DNA of 17,889 nucleotides. Source: Deltaproteobacteria bacterium UBA5329. Lineage in GTDB: Bacteria; Desulfobacterota; Syntrophorhabdia; Syntrophorhabdales; Syntrophorhabdaceae. The notes beneath the pieces were generated by a model. That model ran no database searches. It saw nothing but the letters and a program-made list of their open reading frames with translations, and was not told the origin of the DNA. The position numbers were made by a program, and so were the translations under genes. Below, in pieces: positions 6,377-14,996 of this stretch (position 1 is the first letter of the stretch; the number at the start of each line of letters is the position of its first letter). Where the stretch lies: NCBI GenBank assembly GCA_002408185.1, contig DHQV01000038.1, positions 1 to 17,889 of the forward strand, read 5' to 3'.

Positions 6377-7626
6377 GATCTCGACGGCGGGGGCCGAACC
6401 CGGTTTGGAAACTGTCTGCCCGTCTTTTTATGTTCATACATGGACCTGTCCGCACTGGCCATGAGTTCATCGAGGGAACCGGGTTTGTCAGGGTCGTAGT
6501 CCGCGGCGCCCACGCTCAAAGACAGCACGTAACACCTGTCCTCCGCTTTGTTACGCGCATCCAGGGAGCCCTGAAGGCGCCTTACGAGAACATCGCCGGC
6601 CTTTTCATCGACGATGTCGAGTGCCAGGACCGCGAACTCATCCCCGCCTAACCGGCCTATGATATCCGATTTCCTGAAGGTCTCCTTCAGGGCCGTCGCG
6701 ACCTCGAGGAGCGCCCTGTCTCCCTCGCCATGACCCAGTGTGTCGTTGATCCATTTCATCCCGTCAAGGTCGGCGAAAAACAGGGTCATCCTTCTTTTCG
6801 TTCTCTGTGCCACCTTAAACTGCTGCTCCGCAAGGGTTAAAAACCCCCGGCGGTTGTAGAGGCCGGTCAATTCATCCGTTATGGACATTACGAAGAGCTC
6901 GTTTTCCAGGCGCTTCGTCCGGGTGACGTCCCTGATGATGCCCTGATGCCACGATGTGCTCCCGTCGGGAGCACGCCTGGCCGTTGCCGTTACGAGGCAA
7001 TCCATCTCGCTGCCGTTCATTGTGCGGAGCCTTACCACGAATTCCTTGATCGCCCCTCTTTCTTCAAGTGTTCTCACCAGCATATCCCTGTCGGCAGCGT
7101 TCACGTACGTGTCCCCGACCTTGAGGCAGGTTATCTCATCCTTCGTAATGGAAAAAAGTTCAAGGAAGGCCTCGTTCACATCGACGAAAACCCCATCCCG
7201 CGTCGCGATATATGTCGCATCCATCGAATCTTCGAAGAGCCTCCGGAACTTTTCCTCGCTTTCTGCGAGCGCCTCCTCTGACTGCCTGTATCCCGCCCTC
7301 TGGGAAGAGACAACAGCTGCTATGATAATGAAAAAAGCGGTATTCGAAATCGCCTGCATGACGATGTCCATTTCCCGCGTGAACAGGAGGACGAGGCTGA
7401 GGTACAGGAAAGAAAGGCACATGGAGTAAAAGAACCCCCGCACCCCAAAGCATATGCAGCTCAGGATTATGGGGAAATAGAGCAGGTTATGGAAGTCTAT
7501 AAACGTGCCCGAGAAAAGGCACAGAAGGCCGACAAGGACCGCCATGGCTGTGGTGGCGCCCACGAGGATGATCCCCGGTCTGCCGGGGACGGTGACGCTT
7601 TTTATAAGGTTCGCTGCCTTCTTCAA
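6373..7626 (-). CDS. Membrane PAS-GGDEF diguanylate cyclase
   Basis: This 417-residue enzyme should join two GTP into c-di-GMP. About four hydrophobic segments cover residues 18-38, 47-62, 66-83 and 90-107, followed by a PAS domain (about 122-240) ending IIRDVTRTKR, and a GGDEF domain (245-405). Key residues are intact: SITDELTGLYNRRG, FFADLDGMKWINDTLGHGEG and the active-site GGDEF at 327-331. Arg318-Asp321 (RKSD) lies exactly five residues before GGDEF, an intact product-inhibition I-site. The start is TTG at 7624-7626, since an in-frame TAG lies 18 bases upstream; GGAG sits 10 bases before it. It begins 43 bases after the REC-HD-GYP gene and overlaps the cyclase start. Confidence 0.92.
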   Translation of the reverse strand: MKKAANLIKSVTVPGRPGIILVGATTAMAVLVGLLCLFSGTFIDFHNLLYFPIILSCICFGVRGFFYSMCLSFLYLSLVLLFTREMDIVMQAISNTAFFIIIAAVVSSQRAGYRQSEEALAESEEKFRRLFEDSMDATYIATRDGVFVDVNEAFLELFSITKDEITCLKVGDTYVNAADRDMLVRTLEERGAIKEFVVRLRTMNGSEMDCLVTATARRAPDGSTSWHQGIIRDVTRTKRLENELFVMSITDELTGLYNRRGFLTLAEQQFKVAQRTKRRMTLFFADLDGMKWINDTLGHGEGDRALLEVATALKETFRKSDIIGRLGGDEFAVLALDIVDEKAGDVLVRRLQGSLDARNKAEDRCYVLSLSVGAADYDPDKPGSLDELMASADRSMYEHKKTGRQFPNRVRPPPSRS

Positions 7627-7669
7627 GATTGAAGCGCTCCGCTATGTATTCCCGGTCAGGGATCACCTC

Positions 7670-9190
7670 TTACCACGTAAACCCCTTCTCCCGGAAAAGT
7701 CTCAGGCACGCCTCGGCCGCTTCCGGCCGGTAGGCGACGCCCTTGTTCCGTTCGATCTCGTCGAGAGCGGCTTCGAGCCCGACGGCGGGCCGGTACGGAC
7801 GATCGGACGCCATGGCCTCCACCACGTCCGCTACGGAAAGTATGCACGCCTCGACAAGGATCTCTTCCCCTTTGAGCCCCCTCGGGTAGCCGGAACCGTC
7901 GAGTCTCTCGTGATGCTGGAAGACGGTCTCGGCGACCGGGTAAGGCAGGTCGACCACCTTCAGTATGTCGTAGCCCGTCTGCGGGTGGGCCCGCATGAGC
8001 CGCATCTCTATATCGTTTAACTTTGTCGGCTTGACAAGGACCTCTGCCGGCACGGACACCTTGCCGATGTCGTGAATGTTCCCCGCCATCCTGATGTTGT
8101 CGATGACATCCCTGCCGAGGCCCATTTCCTGGGCTATCGAGCGGGCAAGGGCCGATACCCGTCTCTGGTGGCCGGCTGTATACGGGTCGCGGGTCTGAAG
8201 CATCATAGAGATGACCTGGATGGTGCCTGTGAGGTTTCTTCTGAGCTTTTCGACGGAGGCCTTCACACTCTCCTCGGCCCTTCTTCTCTGGATGTAGTTC
8301 CACATCCCTTCCAGGAACAGGGACGTATGCGTGATGTCCGATTCGTTATAGGTGTCTTTCTTGTTGGCAAGGCCCGCGATGAGAACCACACGGCCCTTGT
8401 CGACCAGAGGGACGCACATGAACCTCGCAAGGGCCACGTGGCCCTCGGGATAGCCCGTTTTGTGGGGATTCGGGGCCTCGTAGTCGTTTACCACGACCGC
8501 TTTCTTCTGCCGCACCGCCTCCCCCAAGAGGCCCGCTTCCCGTATGTCGAATACCATGGGTTTGCCGCCTATCGTATATCCTTCCGTCCCCTTGTTGAAC
8601 CACATATGCGTGTGTGTGGGGGGCTGATCGCCGCTCACGAACCCGATGAAGGCGAGCCTGCTGTCACTGATATTCCGGCACTCCTCCACAACGAAGGCTA
8701 TTATCTCCTCCTCGGATGCATCTGCCATCTGGTAGAGCCTGAGCAGGGCCTTCTGTCTCGATTCGGTATACGCGATCTCTTTTGCCGCCTGCCGGCGGGC
8801 CCTCCGCAATTGCGCGTACTTAAGCTCCCGCTGTATGGCCGGGATCAGGCGTGCCGGGTTGTCTTTCATGACGTAGTCGTGGGCACCCGCCACCATGGCC
8901 TCCGCCGCCACGTCTTCGCCGATGGTACCGGAAACAATAATGAACGGGATATCAATATCGGCGGCCTTGAACACTTCCAGGGCCGCAAGGCCGCTGAATT
9001 CCGGCAGCTTGTGATCGGATATGATGATGTCCCATTCCTGCGTCTCGAGGGCCTGGCGCATCGCGGCCTCGGTTTCCACCCGCCGCACATCAGTCCTGTA
9101 CCCTCCGCTGTTCAGTTTGCGGACAAGAAGGAGAGCGTCATCTTCGGAGTCCTCGACAATGAGGACCCTCAGTCTTTCCAGGTCGTTCAT
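7670..9190 (-). CDS. REC-GAF-HD-GYP response regulator, predicted c-di-GMP phosphodiesterase
   Basis: From ATG 9188-9190 the protein has 506 residues. A receiver domain (1-120) contains the acidic pair in LIVEDSEDDA, phospho-acceptor Asp59 (IISDHKLPEFSG) and Lys109. A GAF domain (about 145-305) has GLLGEAVRQKKAVVVNDYE. An HD-GYP domain (about 310-505) carries NIHDIGK (His373-Asp374) and HHERLDGSGYP (426-436), the full metal-binding and GYP signature, so it should hydrolyse c-di-GMP. ATG 9190 is preferred because GGAGAGG lies five bases before it; a GTG six bases upstream overlaps that site. It follows the histidine kinase by 39 bases, and the pair is probably a phosphorelay that controls c-di-GMP breakdown. 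Confidence 0.92.
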   Translation of the reverse strand: MNDLERLRVLIVEDSEDDALLLVRKLNSGGYRTDVRRVETEAAMRQALETQEWDIIISDHKLPEFSGLAALEVFKAADIDIPFIIVSGTIGEDVAAEAMVAGAHDYVMKDNPARLIPAIQRELKYAQLRRARRQAAKEIAYTESRQKALLRLYQMADASEEEIIAFVVEECRNISDSRLAFIGFVSGDQPPTHTHMWFNKGTEGYTIGGKPMVFDIREAGLLGEAVRQKKAVVVNDYEAPNPHKTGYPEGHVALARFMCVPLVDKGRVVLIAGLANKKDTYNESDITHTSLFLEGMWNYIQRRRAEESVKASVEKLRRNLTGTIQVISMMLQTRDPYTAGHQRRVSALARSIAQEMGLGRDVIDNIRMAGNIHDIGKVSVPAEVLVKPTKLNDIEMRLMRAHPQTGYDILKVVDLPYPVAETVFQHHERLDGSGYPRGLKGEEILVEACILSVADVVEAMASDRPYRPAVGLEAALDEIERNKGVAYRPEAAEACLRLFREKGFTW

Positions 9191-9229
9191 GTACACCTCT
9201 CCAAGACAGGATCAAAGCGGTTTCTCTGC

Positions 9230-11353
9230 TTACAGCGTAAAATAGAACGTTGCCCCCTTTCCTTCCTCGGCCTCCGCCCGGATCATCCCCCCGTGGCGAT
9301 GGATAATGCGCACGACTGTGGCAAGGCCGATCCCGGTTCCCTCGAACTCGCTCGTCCCGTGGAGGCGCTGAAAGGCGCCAAAGAGCTTGTCGGCGTACCT
9401 CATGTCGAAACCGACGCCGTTGTCGCGGACAAAACAGACCCTTCTGCCCCCGTCGTCGATGGTTCCGAACTCTATCCGTGCGTCCGGGTTTTTCCGTGTG
9501 AACTTGTACGCATTACCCAGCAGGTTCTCGATGAGTATGGTTATCAGGGCCGGGTCACCCGCAACCGTTATCCCTTCGGCGGCGACAAACTCCACGGACC
9601 GGCCGGGCTCACTTTTCCGCAGTTCCTCAAAAACACGCCGGACGAGGGCTGTGAGGTCGACGGTCTCGACCCTCATATCCTTCCTCGACATGCGTGAAAG
9701 TCTCAGGAGATCGTCAATGAGCTGTCCCATTCTCCGGCTTGCCGCCAGCACGCGCATGAGGTAGTCCCGGCCCCGCTCGTCCACCGCATCGCGGTAATCC
9801 TCGAGCAATGCCTGGCTGAAACCGTCGACCGCCCGCAAAGGCGCGCGAAGGTCGTGGGACACGGAATAGCAGAACGCCTCCAGTTCTTTATTTGCGGCCT
9901 CAAGCTGGAGGGTCCTTTCGGCGACTCTCGATTCGAGATCTTCATTGAGCCTGAGGATCGCTTCCTCCGACCGTTTCCGCTCGGTCACGTTCTCAAAAAC
10001 GTTCACGATCTCGCCGGACGGCAATTTATATACGTGATGCTCAAGCCACAATTCGATGTTCTCATCCTTGTAGAGCAACCCCGGGCAAAACTCTGCCTGC
10101 CCCGTGTCCCTGACCCTGCGAAAGACGTCCAGAAGACCGGTCTTGCTGATCACCGGAAAAATGTCACGAACATCCTTGCCCTCATAACCCGTGGAAATGC
10201 CGGTGATCTTTCGGGCGCTGCTGTTCATTGCTGTAATAATAAAGCTTTCCCCGCCGTGGACCGGGTTGTACACCACAACACCGCTTTTCGTGGTATCATA
10301 AAGCTCGTGGTACCGTCTTTCACTCTCTCTCAACCGCCTTTCGCTGTCAAGCTCGGACAGGATCTGTTGAGCAACGACCAGCTTGCGCAGGTAGATCAGG
10401 CCGATGCTTATTATCAGGAACACCAGGAACATGATGACGGATACCTGGAAATAAAAGCCAATCCCGGAGGTGATGACAGAGCGCCCGCTGCGGTCCACAA
10501 ACACGTGCCATCCTGTATTGTCCAGCGTGGCACGGGACACGTACCTCCTGCCTCCGCCGTCACAGGGGTCCGGGGCGGAAAAAGACTGTTCACTGCTGTT
10601 TCCCCTCACCTTGAGTTCGTCAAAGAAAGGATAGCGTGTGAGCTTTCCCACGGCCGGAAGCCTGGTGCTGTAAGCGATATGCCCGTTCCGGTCGACGATC
10701 GTGATAGACTGGTTATCGTCAAGGGGCACCCTCTCAATGAACTTCTTGAGCTCCACGGTCCTGCACGCACAGACGACTACGCCTACCACCATGTTCTCTT
10801 CGCCGAAAAACGGCACGGCGATAAATGCCGCAGGGCCCTTCTCTCCGGTCACCTTCAGCATAATATTTGAGACATAGGGATGCCGGGTCAAGCTGACGCC
10901 CCTGTACCAGTCCCTCCCGGAAAAGCCCTTTCCGTGTATCTCGGGCTGCCGTGGTGACGTGGCCCAGACAACCCCCTTTTCATCAGATACTGCCAGGATA
11001 TCGATCTCGGGGTTTGCTTTTCTCAGGTTTTCTATGTGTATCCTCGCCTTTTCGGCGCTCCTTTCGCTCACGGCCTTGAGGAGTGGGGGTCTGTTGGTGC
11101 AAGACTCCATGGTCCTGATGATCCTGTTGAAGTGTTCTTCAAGCATGAGACCGAAGAGGTTCGCCGTCTCGCGGTCCGACTGCAGGGATTTCCTGAGCGT
11201 ATTCCCGTAGTGTTCGGAGAAGAGAAACAAGGTCAACCCCGTGAGAACGAGAAAGACCATGGCGATGACCAGGGCGATGTTGCCGATTTCTGTGAACCAG
11301 AGATAGGTTGGATCGGTCTGGTGTTTTTGGCCGTTGCCCGGCTGTACGTCCAC
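9230..11353 (-). CDS. Membrane histidine kinase with Cache-like sensor and PAS domain
   Basis: The 707-residue kinase has a membrane segment at about 25-46, an extracellular region of about 250 residues that resembles a double Cache (dCache) sensor (KANPEIDILAVSDEKGVVWA, then GRDWYRGV), and a second membrane segment at 298-321. A PAS domain (about 340-460) ends VFENVTERKR, followed by a coiled linker, HisKA with His500 (CYSVSHDLRAPLRAVDGFS) and a HATPase domain with N-box ENLLGNAYKFT, DNGVGFD and GTGIGLA. All catalytic boxes are intact. The dimerisation segment is of the type common in phytochrome-like kinases. The start is GTG 11351-11353, directly after the upstream TAG, with GAGG about 10 bases before. 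The likely partner is the adjacent REC-HD-GYP protein. Confidence 0.92.
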   Translation of the reverse strand: MDVQPGNGQKHQTDPTYLWFTEIGNIALVIAMVFLVLTGLTLFLFSEHYGNTLRKSLQSDRETANLFGLMLEEHFNRIIRTMESCTNRPPLLKAVSERSAEKARIHIENLRKANPEIDILAVSDEKGVVWATSPRQPEIHGKGFSGRDWYRGVSLTRHPYVSNIMLKVTGEKGPAAFIAVPFFGEENMVVGVVVCACRTVELKKFIERVPLDDNQSITIVDRNGHIAYSTRLPAVGKLTRYPFFDELKVRGNSSEQSFSAPDPCDGGGRRYVSRATLDNTGWHVFVDRSGRSVITSGIGFYFQVSVIMFLVFLIISIGLIYLRKLVVAQQILSELDSERRLRESERRYHELYDTTKSGVVVYNPVHGGESFIITAMNSSARKITGISTGYEGKDVRDIFPVISKTGLLDVFRRVRDTGQAEFCPGLLYKDENIELWLEHHVYKLPSGEIVNVFENVTERKRSEEAILRLNEDLESRVAERTLQLEAANKELEAFCYSVSHDLRAPLRAVDGFSQALLEDYRDAVDERGRDYLMRVLAASRRMGQLIDDLLRLSRMSRKDMRVETVDLTALVRRVFEELRKSEPGRSVEFVAAEGITVAGDPALITILIENLLGNAYKFTRKNPDARIEFGTIDDGGRRVCFVRDNGVGFDMRYADKLFGAFQRLHGTSEFEGTGIGLATVVRIIHRHGGMIRAEAEEGKGATFYFTL

Positions 11354-14300
11354 CTAAAGAGCCTCGCGGTCCCGGGCAACCGGCACAGATGGGCGTCCGT
11401 CCAGTTCTTCATCATCAAACCGGAACCCATTCTCCTTAAACAGCGTGCGGCATGTGTCGGCCACGTCAGGATAGTACAGTATACCCCTGTTCCTTTCTAT
11501 TTCCCCAAGGGCGGCACGGATGCCGAGGGCCGGACGGTACGGGCGATGGGAAACCATGGCCTCGACAACATCGGCGACAGCGATGATCTGGGCCTCGAGG
11601 AGGATCTCCTCCTCTTTAAGTCCCTGAGGATACCCCGACCCGTCGCATCTCTCGTGATGCTGCAGGACTATCTCCGCAACGGGAACGGGCAGGTCGACCA
11701 CCTTCAGAAGATCGTAGCCTGTCCGTGGATGCATCTTCATGAACTCCATCTCAACATCACTCAGCCTCGTCGGTTTTGCCAGCATTTCCGCCGGGACCGA
11801 CATCTTTCCGATATCGTGGATATTTGCCGCCATCCTGATAGCGTCGGTCACATCTTTCGGGAGCCCCATCTGCCTGGCAATGGAGCAGGCAAGCTTTGAC
11901 ACCCGTCTCTGGTGGCCCGCCGTGCAGGGGTCCCTCGTCTCCACCATCATCGATATGACCTCGATGGTCCCCGCCAGGCTCTTCCGGAGCTTGTCCGCGG
12001 AGGCTTTCAAGTCTTCTTCGCTCTTCTTGATCCTGGTGATGTCCTCTATTGTTCCTTCATAGTAGAGAAGATTGCCGGCCGTGTCCCTCACGGTTCGGGC
12101 GCTGTTGGATACCCAGATGCGTTCCCCGTCTCTTTTCAGGGCGGGAAACTCGAACTGCCTCACGAACCCATCTTTATCCAGCAGTTTACGGAATCTTACC
12201 CGGTCCTCAGGGTTGGCGTACACCTGCGTCCCTATGTCCGTCATATCCGACACCAACTCCTCGGGGGAAGAATACCCCAGCATCCTCGCGTGGGCCGGGT
12301 TAGAACTGAGGAGTCTGCCCTCCGGGGTTGACTGGTACATGCCCTCGACGGCGTTCTCATAAATGGAGCGGTATCTTTCTTCGCTTTCCCTGAGGGCCTC
12401 CTCCGAACTCCTGCGCTCGACATGTTTCCATACGGACGCCATCAGGAGTCTGAGCTGCCGGATATCGGAATCTTCATACGCGGACCCCTTGTTGGCGACA
12501 CCGACCACGGCGACGATATCCGGCCCGCTGAACACCGGTATCGTCATGAACCGCTCAAGCGGCGCATGCCCCTCGGGACAGCCCCTCCTGAGCGGATGGG
12601 GAGCTGTAAAATCGTTGAGGACCATGGGCCGTCTCTGCCGCACCGCCTCGCCCCAGACACCGGTCTCCTCGAGGTCGTAGACGATCTTCGGATTTTTTAT
12701 CGTGCACTGGCCCGTTACCTCCCGCGACCACGTGTTAAGGGTGAACCGCCTGGCCTTCTCATCGTAAAAGTATATGTACCCTATCCGGCTTTCCGTGAGG
12801 GCAACGGCCTCGTCGAGAGCAAAATCTAGGAACTCCTGCACGGTTGCCGCTTGATACTCAGCGATCTTGAGCAGGCTTTCGAGGCGGGCCTCATTCCGCG
12901 CCAGAGCCTGTTCCGCCCGTTTGCGCTTCGTGATATCCTCCACGATACCCTGGCACAGGGCAACGCGGCCGTCCCGATCATACACGGCCCGGACATTCAT
13001 CGAGACCCAGATCATGTTCCTGTCTTTCCGGTAGAGCCGGGTTTCGAAATTCCATACTGTATCGTTGTCCTCGAGGAGCCTGTTCAACTCGTCAAAGTCT
13101 CCCGGATCGACGTAGAGCTGGTCCCTGCCGTCGGTGGTCGCCTCGACCATCTCTACAGAAGAAGAGAATCCCAGCATGGCCGAGAATGCGGGATTGACGC
13201 GCAGGTACCTGCCCCCGGGGGTCCTCTGGAAGATCCCCACCATGGCGTTGTTGTAGATACTCCGGTATTCTTCCTCGCTTTTGAGAAGGGTCTCCTCGAC
13301 CAGTATCCGCTCGGTTATGTCGTTGGCATAGATCACCACCCGGGAAACCGCGTCCTGCGCGTTGAATATGGGATACACGTGCTGATCGTAATACCTGCCC
13401 GCCCTTGTGTCCTGAAACCACAGAGCCTGCCCGGTTTCAAACACCCTCATGTACTGTTTTCTTCGCAAAGCTGCCACGTCAGGGGGAAAATGATCGTAGA
13501 GGCAGGTATGAAGCAGTTGCGCGACGCTCTTGCCCAGCCTTCCTGCAACCGTGGTATTGCACAGGAGTATGGTCCCGTCCCGGTCTATCATTATAAGGGC
13601 CTCCGTGGAGGCGTTGATGGCGGCCAACAGGATCTCGTCGGCCTCCTCGAGTTTTTTCACGATCTGGCCCAGTTCATCCTCAGACCGCTTATGCCCTGTG
13701 ATATCATGAACGATCACCTGAAGATGGGTCCCGCCTTCAAGGGTTATCGCGTTGAGGCCCACTTCGGCGTCAAAGGCAGACCCGTCGGCCTTTCGGTGCT
13801 TCCACTCAAAGGTCTGCGGCATGCCGGACAGGGCGAGCCCGATCTTCTCAAGCGCCTTCCGTGTAGAATCATTCCCATCGGGCTGGAAGGGAGGAGAAAG
13901 ATCGAAGAGGGTTTTCCCGATGATCCCCTCCCTGTCGCAGGCAAAAAGCTCGAGGGCCCTCCTGTTGCAGTCGACGAAACAGTCTTTCGTCATGAGCAGG
14001 ATGGCATCGTTCGCGTTCTCGAAAAGCGCCTTATACCGTGCGGCAACCTCACGGACGGCAGCCCCGGTTCTCAAGCGCTGCATGAAATTCCACATACCCT
14101 CGAGTATCAGGGTGACATGGGCCGCATCGGATTCATCGTACATGGTTCCCTTGTTCGCAAGGCCTGCCATGAGAACAACACGGCCCTCATGGACAAGAGG
14201 TACGCCCATGAAGCGGATGATCGGGAGGTGCCCTTCGGGACAACCTCTTTTCAAGGGATTGCCCTCTGAGTAATCGTTGGCGATGACCGCCTCCCTCCGG

Positions 14301-14608
14301 CGCACCGCCTCACCCCACAGGCCGGCCCCTTCCAGCGGGAAAAGGGCAGGTTTTCCCCTCACCCGGCATTCGTCCATGGCCTTTTGACCCCACAGGCGCG
14401 TGTCCATCATCGTCTCGGTCTCATTGACGAAACCGATAAAGGCTAGTTTGCTGTTTCCAATTTTGCGACACTCCTCCACAACGAAATCGATGATCGTATC
14501 GAGCGGTTCATCGTACATTTCGTATAGTTTCAAGAGTGCCGCCTGGCACTGGTTGGTAATGCGGAGGCTGTCTTCCATCCTTCTGGCCTCGGTCACATCC
14601 CGGATCAT
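11354..14608 (-). CDS. Multi-GAF/PAS HD-GYP protein, predicted c-di-GMP phosphodiesterase
   Basis: The 1084-residue protein has no membrane segment. Domain order: GAF (about 20-180), PAS (190-310), PAS (322-435), PAS (445-565), GAF (575-732), PAS (745-862), HD-GYP (865-1065) and a hydrophilic tail. HD (931-932, NIHDIGK) and HHERCDGSGYP (984-994) are intact, so phosphodiesterase activity is expected. The N-terminus MIRDVTEARRMED is itself the typical last strand and exit helix of a PAS domain, so a PAS core seems to be missing in front. The ATG overlaps the stop of a 34-codon ORF (ATGA) and has AGGA about six bases upstream. Its GAF and HD-GYP parts are paralogous to those of the REC-HD-GYP protein. 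It may be a cytoplasmic sensor that responds to small ligands. Confidence 0.9.
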   Translation of the reverse strand: MIRDVTEARRMEDSLRITNQCQAALLKLYEMYDEPLDTIIDFVVEECRKIGNSKLAFIGFVNETETMMDTRLWGQKAMDECRVRGKPALFPLEGAGLWGEAVRRREAVIANDYSEGNPLKRGCPEGHLPIIRFMGVPLVHEGRVVLMAGLANKGTMYDESDAAHVTLILEGMWNFMQRLRTGAAVREVAARYKALFENANDAILLMTKDCFVDCNRRALELFACDREGIIGKTLFDLSPPFQPDGNDSTRKALEKIGLALSGMPQTFEWKHRKADGSAFDAEVGLNAITLEGGTHLQVIVHDITGHKRSEDELGQIVKKLEEADEILLAAINASTEALIMIDRDGTILLCNTTVAGRLGKSVAQLLHTCLYDHFPPDVAALRRKQYMRVFETGQALWFQDTRAGRYYDQHVYPIFNAQDAVSRVVIYANDITERILVEETLLKSEEEYRSIYNNAMVGIFQRTPGGRYLRVNPAFSAMLGFSSSVEMVEATTDGRDQLYVDPGDFDELNRLLEDNDTVWNFETRLYRKDRNMIWVSMNVRAVYDRDGRVALCQGIVEDITKRKRAEQALARNEARLESLLKIAEYQAATVQEFLDFALDEAVALTESRIGYIYFYDEKARRFTLNTWSREVTGQCTIKNPKIVYDLEETGVWGEAVRQRRPMVLNDFTAPHPLRRGCPEGHAPLERFMTIPVFSGPDIVAVVGVANKGSAYEDSDIRQLRLLMASVWKHVERRSSEEALRESEERYRSIYENAVEGMYQSTPEGRLLSSNPAHARMLGYSSPEELVSDMTDIGTQVYANPEDRVRFRKLLDKDGFVRQFEFPALKRDGERIWVSNSARTVRDTAGNLLYYEGTIEDITRIKKSEEDLKASADKLRKSLAGTIEVISMMVETRDPCTAGHQRRVSKLACSIARQMGLPKDVTDAIRMAANIHDIGKMSVPAEMLAKPTRLSDVEMEFMKMHPRTGYDLLKVVDLPVPVAEIVLQHHERCDGSGYPQGLKEEEILLEAQIIAVADVVEAMVSHRPYRPALGIRAALGEIERNRGILYYPDVADTCRTLFKENGFRFDDEELDGRPSVPVARDREAL

Positions 14609-14709
14609 TCTTTCCTGAGGGACGATTCCTCGGGTGGGATGATGCGCCTCTGGAGCTCTCTGATCTCGCGAACGAGATCCTCTTTTTTCATCTTATGCAA
14701 ATTCACCAT
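14605..14709 (-). CDS. 34-codon leader ORF, likely severed N-terminus of the HD-GYP protein
   Basis: ATG at 14707-14709 has a good ribosome site (AGGTGA about four bases before). The product begins MVNLHKMKKEDLVREIRELQ and ends ESSLRKE, a charged coiled helix. MKKEDLVxEIxxLxxR is the opening of many multi-PAS sensor proteins. Its TGA overlaps the ATG of the 1084-codon gene, which begins at the end of a PAS domain. I infer that a deletion removed a PAS core and left this helix out of frame with the rest. A genuine leader peptide that couples translation is the alternative. Confidence 0.5.
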   Translation of the reverse strand: MVNLHKMKKEDLVREIRELQRRIIPPEESSLRKE

Positions 14710-14996
14710 GTTTCACCTATGCCGTTCGCGTCTCGCGCCCGGATTCCCCGGCAACATCCCCATTCACAGACACACCCCTGCGAGCGTGAAGAATTCTTAA
14801 GAAATAAGAACACCTGACAGATTGATGGTGATTATGTTTTTCAACCTTTGAGAAACAGGTTCACCACATAGTATCAATGATAGCTGATACCATTCACAGT
14901 GTCTGTCAGAAAACAAGGACAGTTGCTGTAGGAAAAAAGTGTATTACAATGTAATAAACCAGGTTCCGCAGAGGGCTCACCGTGTCTGCTGGGTTT
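14710..14996. other. 287-bp intergenic region with several short palindromes
   Basis: This is the only sizeable gap in the right two thirds and should hold the promoter of the minus-strand signalling operon. I see two overlapping perfect 10-bp palindromes, AAGAATTCTT (14789-14798) and TTCTTAAGAA (14794-14803), about 80-95 bases upstream of the 14709 start. GTATCA and TGATAC, eight bases apart, form an inverted repeat at 14871-14890. It is AT-richer than its surroundings. No clear sigma-70 or sigma-54 promoter could be assigned by eye. Confidence 0.45.
14933..14956 (-). terminator. Possible terminator after the response-regulator gene
   Basis: On the minus strand, TATTACA-T-TGTAATA is followed after CAC by TTTTTT. 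It lies 41 bases past the stop of the NarL-type regulator gene. The position and the T-run suit an intrinsic terminator, but the stem is AT-rich with a one-base loop as drawn, so a weak terminator or a protein-binding operator are both possible. Confidence 0.35.

Noticed and set aside
9191..9196. GTG at 9194-9196 as the start of the REC-HD-GYP gene
   Set aside because: It lies directly against the GGAGAGG ribosome site, which leaves no spacer; ATG at 9190 has the normal five-base spacing.
8072..9697. Long plus-strand open frame of 541 codons opposite the REC-HD-GYP and kinase genes
   Set aside because: It has no recognisable domain, crosses the boundary of two well-supported minus-strand genes, and is the kind of antisense frame that GC-rich coding sequence produces.
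12851..14269. Plus-strand open frame of 472 codons opposite the large HD-GYP gene
   Set aside because: The minus strand carries clear PAS and GAF domains here; the plus-strand product shows no motif and is poor in typical hydrophobic pattern.
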